DNA of 64,000 bases from Telluria beijingensis (GTDB taxonomy: Bacteria; Pseudomonadota; Gammaproteobacteria; Burkholderiales; Burkholderiaceae_D): positions 4,076,317 to 4,140,316 of the forward strand of contig NZ_CP132480.1 in NCBI RefSeq assembly GCF_030770395.1. Direction: 5' to 3'. Position numbers and translations under genes: made by a program. Below, piece after piece: positions 39,872 through 47,715 of this stretch. The notes beneath the pieces are model-generated. The model saw only the letters and a program-made list of their open reading frames with translations. It was not told where the DNA came from and made no database searches. How positions within the stretch are numbered: position 1 is the stretch's first letter; the number at the start of each line of letters is the position of its first letter.

Positions 39872-41182
39872 TTACTGGGCCGACGCGGTCTGCGCGCCGC
39901 CGCCTTGCTTCTGGTTCAGGTGAACGATCCAGTACTTGGCCAGGTCGCCGGCGCCGCCGCCGCCCTTGACGGTCTGGAAGGTCTGGATTGCTTCGGCGTT
40001 CTTGCCGGCGCGTGCCTGTGCCATGCCCAGGCGCAGCTTGGCTTCTTCAGGGTTCTTCAGGCCGCCCTTGGCGATACCCTGCTGGATGAAGGTGACGCCC
40101 TTGTCGCCCTGGCCCATGGTGGCATAGGCCCAGCCCAGGTTGACCAGGCCGGCGCCGGTCTTGGCCTTGGCGGCCGAGGCTTCGCCGGCGGCGATGTTCT
40201 TCGCGTCGTCGGCCGCGCCCTTGGTCGCCTTGTCGCGCAGGGCGGCGTGCGACTTGGCATTGCTGCCCTGGCCCAGCACGCCGGCGGCGTAGCCGGCGTC
40301 CATGGTTTCCTTCGCCTCGGTCGGGAAGCCGTCGCGCAGCGACAGTTCGGCCAGGTCGACGTATTCCTCGGGCGCCATCTTCTTGACGGTGACCGCTTCC
40401 AGGCGGTACACATTGATCATATTGGCCTGCGGATCGAAACCGGCCTTGCGCGCCACGCCGCGGTTCAGGACGTCGGTCCAGAAGTCGTCGTTCGGGTAGT
40501 GGGCGACCAGCTTTTCGAGCGCGGTCAGGTAGCCGGCATCGTCCTTGACCCGGTTGGCCGACGAGGCCAGCAGGCGCAGGTCTTCCTCGCTCGGCTTCTG
40601 GCCGGCCTTCTCGGTCGCCTCGATCGCCGGCAGCAGGGCGGCCTTGGCGGCGGCGAAGTCACCGCCCAGGTAGTAGGCGCGGGTCAGGGCCGGCGCGACT
40701 TTCTCGGGGGTCGAGCTTTCTTTCTGGTAGCGCTTGAACCACTCGATCGCCTTCGGATAGTCCTTGGCGTTGTAGTGCATGTTCGCCAGGGCCTGGATGA
40801 AGTCGGCCTGCTCGTTCGGTGGCATGCGGCCGGAATTGATCACGGCTTCGAGCGCCGGGATGGCGATCTCGTTGTTGTTGGTCGCCGAGCCGAGCGACAG
40901 CTTCATGCGGTTGACCACGTAGTCTTCGTACGGGGTGCGGTTCGGGAAGGCTTCGGCCTGCTGCACGCGGCTCTGCACTTCGGCGTAATTCTTTGCATCC
41001 ATCAGCGGCTTGATCGCGGCCGGGTCGAGCAGCTTGAACAGCTCAGGACGAACGGTGTCCTTCGGCGCCTCGGCGGCAGCGGCTGGCTTGTCCTGGGCGT
41101 GGACAGCGGGAATCAGGGCTGGGGTGCTCAGGCCGACGGCAGCCAGCACCAGGCACAGGCGGGCAAGACGGAATTGGGACAT
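39872..41182 (-). CDS. Secreted TPR-repeat protein
   Basis: The 436-residue protein begins with a Sec signal peptide (RLARLCLVLAAVGLSTPALIPAVHAQ), then an acidic Ala/Pro linker. TPR-like helical repeats follow, for example ALANMHYNAKDYPKAIEWFKRY, LGGDFAAAKAALLPAIEA, NLGWAYATMGQGDKGVTFIQQGIA and LRLGMAQARAGKNAEAIQTFQTV. It should be a periplasmic protein-protein interaction scaffold. The partner and process are unknown; nothing links it firmly to the nag operon upstream. Confidence 0.82.
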   Translation of the reverse strand: MSQFRLARLCLVLAAVGLSTPALIPAVHAQDKPAAAAEAPKDTVRPELFKLLDPAAIKPLMDAKNYAEVQSRVQQAEAFPNRTPYEDYVVNRMKLSLGSATNNNEIAIPALEAVINSGRMPPNEQADFIQALANMHYNAKDYPKAIEWFKRYQKESSTPEKVAPALTRAYYLGGDFAAAKAALLPAIEATEKAGQKPSEEDLRLLASSANRVKDDAGYLTALEKLVAHYPNDDFWTDVLNRGVARKAGFDPQANMINVYRLEAVTVKKMAPEEYVDLAELSLRDGFPTEAKETMDAGYAAGVLGQGSNAKSHAALRDKATKGAADDAKNIAAGEASAAKAKTGAGLVNLGWAYATMGQGDKGVTFIQQGIAKGGLKNPEEAKLRLGMAQARAGKNAEAIQTFQTVKGGGGAGDLAKYWIVHLNQKQGGGAQTASAQ

Positions 41183-41348
41183 TGTGTATCCTTCTATCTA
41201 GACAAAAAATTTACGAAATGCGCTTTCGCCAAATATAGCAAAAATGCCAATCTCGGACAAAGTTGTGCATTGTCCCATAAATCAGCCGTTTTCTGGCCCG
41301 TGAATTGTGCCGCAGAGCGGGCGAGGGCGCCCGCGTCGTTACATCGCG

Positions 41349-42854
41349 TTACCTCGTTGGCCGTTCAAAGCCCGGCACCGGGCAAGTCCCGGGCGCATCG
41401 ATCTCGCCGGCCAGCCAGGCCACCGCCGCTTCGAGGGCCGGCGGCGCGAAACCATAGCTCATCAGGGCAGGCGAGGGGAAGTCCAGCGCCTGGTAGGGGT
41501 TCCACAAGGCCAGGTGCAGGTCGGGGCGCCAGCCGGCGCGGGCCTGCGGGCCGTAGCGGCGGCGCGAGGTCGAGGCCAGGATCGTGAAGCGCCCGTCCTG
41601 CGGCAGGGCCGACCAGTCGAAGCTTTCGCTGTCGGCGAAGGTCGCCAGCTCGACGTCATACAGGGTTCCCAGGGCCGCGGCGATGCGATCGGCCGGCACG
41701 CCGGCTTCCGAGATGCCGTCGCTGACCACGTCGGCGCGCGCCACCAGGCGCACGCGGCTGCCGCGCGCGGGACGTTGCGGCTGGCCGAGCACCGTCAGGC
41801 CGGCGCGCCAGGCGCGCGTCATCAGCGCGCGGTCGTCCTGCTCGCGCGCGTGGGCCGCCGGGCCGGCGGGATGGGCCTGGGCCAGCTTCTCCAGGCGCGC
41901 CAGCTTGGCCTCGACGTCGGGCAGAGGCAGCAGGCCGTCGCGGATCGCCTGGGCGATCGCGTGCACGGTCTCGACTTGCGTCTCGCGCGAACCGATCGCC
42001 ATCACCATGTCGGCGCCCGCCACCAGCGCGTTGACGGCCGCCTGGCCGGGGCTGTAGCGGTGCGCGATCGCATGCATGTCCATGCCGTCGGTGATGATCA
42101 CGCCTTCGTAGCCGAACTCCTCGCGCAGCACGCCGGTCAGGATGGCGCGCGACATGGTGGCCGGATTGACCGGGTCCAGCGCCGGATAGACGATGTGGGC
42201 CGTCATCATGGCCGGCGCCGCCTGCGCCGCCATGCGGAACGGCGCGAACTCGAAGCGCTCCAGTTCCGCGCGCGGCTTGTCGACGTGCGGCAGGTCGCGG
42301 TGCGAGTCGACGTGGGTGTCGCCGTGGCCGGGGAAGTGCTTGACGCAGCAGGCCACGCCTTCGCTCTCGCTGCCTTCCATCCAGGCCAGCGCAATCCGCG
42401 TGGCCTGCGCGGGATCGGCGCCGAACGAGCGCTCGGCAATCACCGGGTTGTGCGGATTGTTGTTCAGGTCCAGCACCGGTGCGAAGTTCCAGTTGAAGCC
42501 CAGCGCGCGCACCGCGCGCGCCACCGCGGCGCCGACTTCGCGCGCCAGTTGCGGGTCGTTCGCCGCGCCCAGGGCCATCGCGCTCGGCGGCGCAGGCACC
42601 CAGGTCGAGCGCACCACGGCGCCGCCTTCCTGGTCGAGGGCGACCAGGGCTTGCGGGCCCATGGCATCGACCAGGGCGCCGGTGAAGCGGGTCAGCTGGC
42701 CGGCGTCGACCATGTTCTGGCGGAACAGGCACACGCCGCGCACTTTGTGGGTACGCAGGAAGGCGTCGGTGTCGGCATCGAGTTCGGTGCCGAACAGGCG
42801 CACCATCATCAGCTGGCCGGCGAGGTCCAGGTAGTCGGTCGTCGCGCTCGTCAT
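41349..42854 (-). CDS. nagZ: Beta-N-acetylhexosaminidase, GH3, NagZ-like
   Basis: The enzyme removes terminal GlcNAc from muropeptides or chito-oligosaccharides in the cytoplasm; no signal peptide is seen. The 501-residue protein has the NagZ loop KHFPGHGDTH (172-181), which carries the His/Asp acid-base pair, and the nucleophile Asp256 in ITDGMDM. It has a C-terminal domain beyond the usual 340-residue core. It is the last gene of nagK-nagA-nagB-II-nagZ, 11 bp after nagB-II. The release of GlcNAc by it would feed the NagK kinase. Confidence 0.92.
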   Translation of the reverse strand: MTSATTDYLDLAGQLMMVRLFGTELDADTDAFLRTHKVRGVCLFRQNMVDAGQLTRFTGALVDAMGPQALVALDQEGGAVVRSTWVPAPPSAMALGAANDPQLAREVGAAVARAVRALGFNWNFAPVLDLNNNPHNPVIAERSFGADPAQATRIALAWMEGSESEGVACCVKHFPGHGDTHVDSHRDLPHVDKPRAELERFEFAPFRMAAQAAPAMMTAHIVYPALDPVNPATMSRAILTGVLREEFGYEGVIITDGMDMHAIAHRYSPGQAAVNALVAGADMVMAIGSRETQVETVHAIAQAIRDGLLPLPDVEAKLARLEKLAQAHPAGPAAHAREQDDRALMTRAWRAGLTVLGQPQRPARGSRVRLVARADVVSDGISEAGVPADRIAAALGTLYDVELATFADSESFDWSALPQDGRFTILASTSRRRYGPQARAGWRPDLHLALWNPYQALDFPSPALMSYGFAPPALEAAVAWLAGEIDAPGTCPVPGFERPTR

Positions 42855-42865
42855 CGATGTCCTCG

Positions 42866-43900
42866 TCAGTTGGTCTTGGTGACTTTGCTCAGGTGGCGCG
42901 GCTGGTCCGGATTCATGCCGCGCGCCGCCGACAGTTTCGCCGCCATCGTGTAGAAGGCCTGCACCGCGGCGATCGGGTCGAGGTCGGGGATGGCGGCCGT
43001 GGGCAAGGTCAGGTCGCGGCTGGCGATGTCACCTGGCGCGGCCAGCAGCACGCGCGCGCCGCGGCCGCGCATCTCGTCGGCCAGCGCCACCAGGCTGGCC
43101 TGGGTCGGGCCGCGCGTGGCGTAGATCAGCAGCGGATAGCCTTCCTCGATCAGGGCCATCGGGCCGTGCTTGATCTCGGCGCCCGAGAACGCCTCGGCCT
43201 GCAGCGCCGAGGTTTCCTTGAACTTGAGCGAGGATTCGAGCGCCAGCGGGAAGCTGATGCCGCGTCCCACGACCATGATGTTGCGCGCCGGCGCCAGCAC
43301 CTCGATCGCGGCCGACCAGTCCACCTCGGTGGCGGCGCGCAGCGCGTCGGGCAGGGCGGCGATGCCGTCTTTCAGCTCTTTATCGTCTTGCCAGTCGGCG
43401 ACCAGGCGCGCACCGGCCACCAGGCTGGCGATGAAGCTCTTGGTCGCGGCCACGCTTTTTTCAGGACCGGCATGCAGCGGCATGGTCCATTCGGCGGCGT
43501 CGGCCAGCGGCGAGGCGGCATCGTTGACCAGGGCCACGGTGGTGGCGCCGCCATTGCGGAAGTAGCGGATCGGTTCGACCACGTCCGGGCTCTGGCCCGA
43601 CTGCGAGATCGCCACCGCCAGCGTGTCGCGCGCGACGATCGGCGATTTGTACAGGGTGATGAGCGACATCGGCAGCGAGGTCACCAGGCGGCCCATGCGC
43701 GCCATGATCAGGTAGGCCAGGTAGTTCGACGCGTGGTCCGAGCTGCCGCGCGCCACCGTCACCGCGCTGTGCAGCTGGGTGGCGCGCAGCCGCGCGCCGA
43801 GTTCGGCGTAGCGCTCCACGTCCTGGGTCAGCTGGTGGGCGATGCAGTTGGCGGCGGACAGCGCCTCCTGCAGCATGAGCGAAGTGGTGGGGGCGGTCAC
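42866..43900 (-). CDS. nagB-II: Glucosamine-6-phosphate deaminase-like double SIS protein (NagB-II/AgaS type)
   Basis: GTG 43900 overlaps the nagA stop (GTGA), with AAGGAG 7 bases upstream. The 344-residue product has two SIS sugar-phosphate domains: VARGSSDHASN and AISQSGQSPDV in the first, and VGRGISFPLALESSLKFKETSALQAEAFSGAEIKHGP in the second. It looks like the isomerase half of GlmS without the glutaminase part. In the nag context it fits the NagB-II deaminase that makes fructose-6-P and ammonia. The C-terminal Lys tail is present. AgaS-like isomerisation is an alternative. Confidence 0.85.
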   Translation of the reverse strand: MTAPTTSLMLQEALSAANCIAHQLTQDVERYAELGARLRATQLHSAVTVARGSSDHASNYLAYLIMARMGRLVTSLPMSLITLYKSPIVARDTLAVAISQSGQSPDVVEPIRYFRNGGATTVALVNDAASPLADAAEWTMPLHAGPEKSVAATKSFIASLVAGARLVADWQDDKELKDGIAALPDALRAATEVDWSAAIEVLAPARNIMVVGRGISFPLALESSLKFKETSALQAEAFSGAEIKHGPMALIEEGYPLLIYATRGPTQASLVALADEMRGRGARVLLAAPGDIASRDLTLPTAAIPDLDPIAAVQAFYTMAAKLSAARGMNPDQPRHLSKVTKTN

Positions 43901-44994
43901 AGGAGATCTCCTTCGATATGGACGGCTTTGATGTTCAGGTCGCGGTCGAGGACCACGAAGTCGGCATGGCAGCCCGGCGCCAGGCGGCCGCGCAGGGTTT
44001 CGCCGAGGTAGTCGGCGGCATTCGTCGAGACGCGGCGGCTGGCGTCGGCCAGCGGCAGGCCGATCTTGACCAGGTTGCGCAGCGCCTGGTCCATGGTGAG
44101 CGTGCTGCCGGCCAGGGTACCGTCGGCCAGGCGCACGCCGCCCATGCATTTGTGGACCACCTGGCGGCCCAGCATGTATTCGCCATCGGGCATGCCGGCG
44201 GCGGCGGTCGAATCGGTCACGCAGAACAGCCGGGGGATGCAGCGCAGCGCAGTCTTGATCGCGCCCGGATGCACGTGCAGCAGATCCGGGATGATCTCGG
44301 CATATTCGGCATGCGCCAGCGCGGCGCCGACCATGCCGGGATCGCGGTGGTGCAGGCCGGGCATGGCGTTGAACAGGTGGGTGAAGCCGGCCGCGCCGTG
44401 TTCGAGGGCGGCCACGCCGACCTCGTAGTTGCCATTGGTATGGCCGACCTGGACCCGGATGCCTGCGTCGGCGAGCAGCCGCACCAGTTCCATATGGCCG
44501 TCGATCTCGGGCGCCACCGTGATGAGTTTCATCGGCGCCTGGGCGTCGAAGCGTTTCACTTCGTCGAGGCTGGCCTCGCGCGCGAACGGCGGCTGGGCGC
44601 CCAGCTTGCCGGAGTTGATATAAGGGCCTTCCAGGTGCACGCCCAGGATGCGCGCCTCGCCCTTGCCGCGCGCCTTGCAGGCGGCGCCGATGGCCGCCAG
44701 CGCGCGGTCGATGTCTTCCAGCGGCGCCGTCATGGTGGTGGCCAGCAGGCTGGTGGTGCCGTGTTTCGCATGCAGGGCGGCGATCACGTGCGGGGCGTCG
44801 CCGCCTTCCATCATGTCGCGCCCGGCGCCGCCGTGCACGTGCACGTCGATGAACCCCGGCAGGATGTAGTCGTCGCCGTTGGCGTCGGGATCGGCGGCGG
44901 CGCCGTCGATGGCGTCGATGTGGGCGCCGTAGCGCAGCGTGCCGCGCACCCAGCCCTCGGGTGTGAGGATATTGCCTTCGATGGTGGCCGTCAT
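43897..44994 (-). CDS. nagA: N-acetylglucosamine-6-phosphate deacetylase
   Basis: ATG 44994 overlaps the nagK stop (ATGA). The 365-residue amidohydrolase has the HVHGG metal motif (His52, His54), HLEGPYINSGKLGA with metal Glu, VGHTNGNYE, THLFNAMPGLHHRDPGM and the catalytic Asp in VTDSTAAAGMPDGEY. It yields glucosamine-6-P for the next enzyme. The frame is open farther upstream inside nagK, but alignment begins here. Confidence 0.94.
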   Translation of the reverse strand: MTATIEGNILTPEGWVRGTLRYGAHIDAIDGAAADPDANGDDYILPGFIDVHVHGGAGRDMMEGGDAPHVIAALHAKHGTTSLLATTMTAPLEDIDRALAAIGAACKARGKGEARILGVHLEGPYINSGKLGAQPPFAREASLDEVKRFDAQAPMKLITVAPEIDGHMELVRLLADAGIRVQVGHTNGNYEVGVAALEHGAAGFTHLFNAMPGLHHRDPGMVGAALAHAEYAEIIPDLLHVHPGAIKTALRCIPRLFCVTDSTAAAGMPDGEYMLGRQVVHKCMGGVRLADGTLAGSTLTMDQALRNLVKIGLPLADASRRVSTNAADYLGETLRGRLAPGCHADFVVLDRDLNIKAVHIEGDLL

Positions 44995-45866
44995 GCGGAA
45001 TCCTTCAGGTGCAGTTCGATCATGCGCAGCGCGCCCTGCGCCGAGTCGCCGTGCGGAGGGCTGCAGCGCGCCAGCGTGTCGGCCGGCAGGTACAGGCGCA
45101 GGGTCTCGCCCAGGCCGCCGCACAGGGCCAGCGGCAGTTCGGCGCGCGGGTCGAGCGCGTGCGCGATCAGGGCCGCGTCGCGCCCGGCCTGCTCGAGGAT
45201 GGCGCCGGCCACGCCGTCGCTGGCGCCATGCGCCACCACGAAGCGCGCCAGGCCGGCGTAGTCGGTCTGGGTGGCCTTGCCGAGCCAGACCTGGATCGCG
45301 TCGCGGTTGCCGCCGCAGGCATCGACGACGTCCCGCGCGAAGGCGCCGCCCTCGACGCGGCCGTCGAGCACCTGCTCGACGTGGCCGATGGCGCGCAAGC
45401 CCATCCAGGCGCCGCTGGCTTCGTCGCCGGCCGGGAAGCCCCAGCCGCCGACCTCGACCCGCGTGCCGTCGGTGCGCAGGGCCTCGCCCACGCTGCCGGT
45501 GCCGATGGCGACGATGGCGCCGGGCCGGCCGCCGTGGGCGCCCATCAGGGTCGTGAAACCGTCGGTGTCGAGCCTGAGCGCGGCATAGCCCGGATTGGCG
45601 GCGCTGAATTGCGCCGCCCATTCCTTGTTGTGCACGCCGGCCAGGCCCAGGCCGATGGCGCAGGACGCCATGGGAATGGTGTCGATGCCGAGCGCGGCGA
45701 AGGCCTGGGCGACGGCCGTATTGACCGCCTGCCAGGCGTTGCCGATGCCGTGGCGCAGGCCGGAAGGGCCGCTGTTGCCGGTCGCCAGTTCGGCGCCGTC
45801 GCGCCCGGCCAGGCGCACGCGGGTATTGGTGCCGCCGCCGTCGACGCCGATGAGATAGTCGATCAT
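44991..45866 (-). CDS. nagK: N-acetylglucosamine kinase, BadF/BadG ATPase family
   Basis: The 291-residue ASKHA kinase has the phosphate-1 motif GVDGGGTNTR (residues 7-16), IGTGSVGEA (phosphate 2) and LCGGLGETL (adenosine). It makes GlcNAc-6-P from free GlcNAc. As the first gene of the nag operon it would act on sugar imported without phosphorylation or released by NagZ. ATG 45866 is 22 bp after the predicted transcription start. Confidence 0.88.
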   Translation of the reverse strand: MIDYLIGVDGGGTNTRVRLAGRDGAELATGNSGPSGLRHGIGNAWQAVNTAVAQAFAALGIDTIPMASCAIGLGLAGVHNKEWAAQFSAANPGYAALRLDTDGFTTLMGAHGGRPGAIVAIGTGSVGEALRTDGTRVEVGGWGFPAGDEASGAWMGLRAIGHVEQVLDGRVEGGAFARDVVDACGGNRDAIQVWLGKATQTDYAGLARFVVAHGASDGVAGAILEQAGRDAALIAHALDPRAELPLALCGGLGETLRLYLPADTLARCSPPHGDSAQGALRMIELHLKDSA

Positions 45867-45894
45867 GGTAAGTAGGCTGGAATGAGGTCAAGGC

Positions 45895-45923
45895 ACTATA
45901 GGCAGGGCCCATCCCGATGTCAA
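45895..45923 (-). promoter_or_regulatory. Sigma-70 promoter of the nagK-nagA-nagB-II-nagZ operon
   Basis: On the minus strand TTGACA (45923-45918), a 17-bp spacer and TATAGT (45900-45895) give a near-consensus promoter. Confidence 0.75.
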
Positions 45924-45941
45924 CAGGTATTTAACTGGTAT
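45923..45941. promoter_or_regulatory. Predicted GntR (NagQ/NagR-like) operator next to the nag promoter
   Basis: Direct repeats ACAGGTAT (45923-45930) and ACTGGTAT (45934-45941) overlap and flank the -35 box. The TGGTAT half matches NagR/DasR dre sites, although these are usually inverted rather than direct repeats. Confidence 0.5.
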
Positions 45942-46011
45942 GCGGCGATGCAGACCAAATGAGGGGATAGCCGGCGCTCATGGCGCTCGGCTCGTGGGTA
46001 ATGGTGTGCAT

Positions 46012-46031
46012 ACTGGTATCGTCACTGGTAT
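46012..46031. promoter_or_regulatory. Second predicted GntR operator pair
   Basis: Two perfect ACTGGTAT boxes (46012-46019, 46024-46031) lie 12 bp apart, about 90 bp from the first pair. Confidence 0.5.
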
Positions 46032-46053
46032 GGTTTTTTGTCCTGGATGGCGA

Positions 46054-46074
46054 CGATTACCTGGAAGGTAATCG
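46054..46074. promoter_or_regulatory. Perfect inverted repeat upstream of the NTF2-like gene
   Basis: CGATTACCT-GGA-AGGTAATCG has 9-bp arms and lies 57 bp before the next gene. It may bind the XRE/MmyB regulator encoded downstream. Confidence 0.45.
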
Positions 46075-46130
46075 CCGCGCCCGGCCCGCGCCGCGAGAAT
46101 GGTCATTCCATCCACCCACAGGAGAACGCC

Positions 46131-46487
46131 ATGCACAACCCCCAAGCCATCGCCCGCCACTACCTCGCCGCCTGGAACGAGCGCGAGCCGGAAGCGCGCC
46201 GCGCCCGGGTCGCCGCCGTCTTCGCCGCCGACGCCAGCTATATCGACCCGATGATGCAGGGCGCCGGCATCGACGGCATCGACGCCATGATCGGCGCCGC
46301 CCAGCAGCATTTTCCGCAGCACCGCTTCGAACTGCGCGGCACGCCGGACGGCCACAACGACGTGGTGCGCTTCGCCTGGACGCTGCAGGCGCCGGACGGC
46401 AAGGCGGTGGCGCACGGCCTCGATATCGCCACCGTCACGCTCGACGGCCGCCTGGCCGACGTGACCGGTTTCCTGGACCAGTCTTGA
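46131..46487 (+). CDS. NTF2-like (SnoaL-type) protein
   Basis: ATG 46131 (MHNPQAIARHYLAAWNERE) has AGGAGAA 6 bases upstream; an earlier in-frame ATG at 46038 lies inside the operator region. The 118-residue protein has the SnoaL/NTF2 fold pattern YLAAWNE, DASYIDPM, DAMIGAAQQHFPQHRFELRG and DVTGFLD. Function cannot be assigned; many relatives are isomerases or binding proteins. It is followed 67 bp later by a regulator gene on the same strand. Confidence 0.8.
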   Translation: MHNPQAIARHYLAAWNEREPEARRARVAAVFAADASYIDPMMQGAGIDGIDAMIGAAQQHFPQHRFELRGTPDGHNDVVRFAWTLQAPDGKAVAHGLDIATVTLDGRLADVTGFLDQS

Positions 46488-46554
46488 AGACATCGCCGCT
46501 TGAGCCAACTGGACGGCTCGGCGACAATCACGAGCACACGGCAAGGAGGAAACC

Positions 46555-47391
46555 ATGCAGGCAGCGAGCACCTCTTATTTCAGCGACTTCGCGACCGCGC
46601 TGCGCTACTGGCGCGGGCGGCGCGGCCTGAGCCAGCTGCGGCTGTCGGTCGACGCCGACATCTCGCAGCGCCACCTGAGTTTCCTGGAGACTGGCAGGGC
46701 GCAGCCGGGGCGCGACCTGGTCCTGAAGCTGGGCATGGTGCTCGACATCCCGCTCCGGCAGCGCAACGCGATGCTGCTGGCGGCCGGCTTTGCGCCGGCC
46801 TACCGCGAGCGCAGCCTGTCCGACCCCGACATGGATGCGGTCAAGCGCGCGCTCGACTTCATGCTGGCCCAGGCCGCGCCGTATCCGGCGCTGGTGGTCG
46901 ACCGGCTGTGGAACCTGGTGATGTTCAACGAGCCGGCGGCGCGCATGATGCGCCACTTCCTCGACTTGGCACCCGACGCCCCGATCCCGCGCGACGGTTC
47001 CATCAACGTCCTGAAGCTCACGCTGGATCCGGCCGGGCTGCGGCCCTTCCTGGTCAACTGGGAAGCGGTGGGCGCCGACCTGCTGCAATGGGTGCAGCGC
47101 GAGGCGATGGGCGACGGCCCGGCCAGCGAGTCGACCCGGCTGCTGGACGAGTTGATGGCCTTGCCCGGCATCGCCGAGGCGGCGCGCCAGCCCAACCTCG
47201 ACCGGCTGGCGCTGCCGTTCCTGCCGATGACCTTGCGCAAGGATGGCCTGGAGCTGAACCTGTTCACCACCATCACGACCCTGGGCACGCCGCACGACGT
47301 CACCGTGCACGAGTTGCGGCTCGAATCGTTCTTCCCGGCGGATGCACAGAGTCGCGCGTGGTTCGATGCGGCGCTGAATCGATCGGGATAA
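46555..47391 (+). CDS. XRE-family regulator with MmyB-like ligand domain
   Basis: The 278-residue protein has an N-terminal lambda-repressor-like helix-turn-helix (about 10-65, RRGLSQLRLSVDADISQRHLSFLETGRAQPGRDLV in pieces) and a C-terminal MmyB-like domain (about 100-270) with YPALVVDRLWNLVMFNEPA. MmyB domains bind fatty acids or similar ligands in Streptomyces relatives. ATG 46555 has AAGGAGG upstream. It may control the NTF2-like gene just before it. Confidence 0.88.
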   Translation: MQAASTSYFSDFATALRYWRGRRGLSQLRLSVDADISQRHLSFLETGRAQPGRDLVLKLGMVLDIPLRQRNAMLLAAGFAPAYRERSLSDPDMDAVKRALDFMLAQAAPYPALVVDRLWNLVMFNEPAARMMRHFLDLAPDAPIPRDGSINVLKLTLDPAGLRPFLVNWEAVGADLLQWVQREAMGDGPASESTRLLDELMALPGIAEAARQPNLDRLALPFLPMTLRKDGLELNLFTTITTLGTPHDVTVHELRLESFFPADAQSRAWFDAALNRSG

Positions 47392-47715
47392 ACCTCGCCA
47401 TTTAAAAGAGCATTGAATAGTTTATTCACGGCAATGTTTATTTAAAGAAACTTGGCCAAGTAAATACTAATGTGATCGCTGGTAGATAATCAATGATTCA
47501 TATTAATTAAAATATTGAACGGCTTGTTTAACATTATTTATATCCACACGGAAACATTATGTCGCACTCCATCGCGGAATCTTTCGATTTTTAACGTTTC
47601 CCTTAGGTGTGTCGCGAAAAAACACAAAAAACGAAGCTAAAAAATTAATATCCAGCAATTTCTCTATCAGATCAAATTAAAATATTGCCTTTGATCATCT
47701 GAGAAATTCGGCCAA
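47392..47715. other. A+T-rich spacer upstream of the giant adhesin
   Basis: This 324-bp stretch is visibly far more A+T-rich than its surroundings and carries no convincing gene. It holds one promoter candidate (separate entry) and several AATT/ATTAAT tracts, such as near 47500-47515 and 47640-47690. Such regions are typical binding sites of H-NS/MvaT-like silencers. Confidence 0.55.
47515..47543 (+). promoter_or_regulatory. Candidate sigma-70 promoter of the adhesin gene
   Basis: TTGAAC (47515-47520), a 17-bp spacer and TTATAT (47538-47543) lie about 170 bp before the start codon. Confidence 0.35.
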
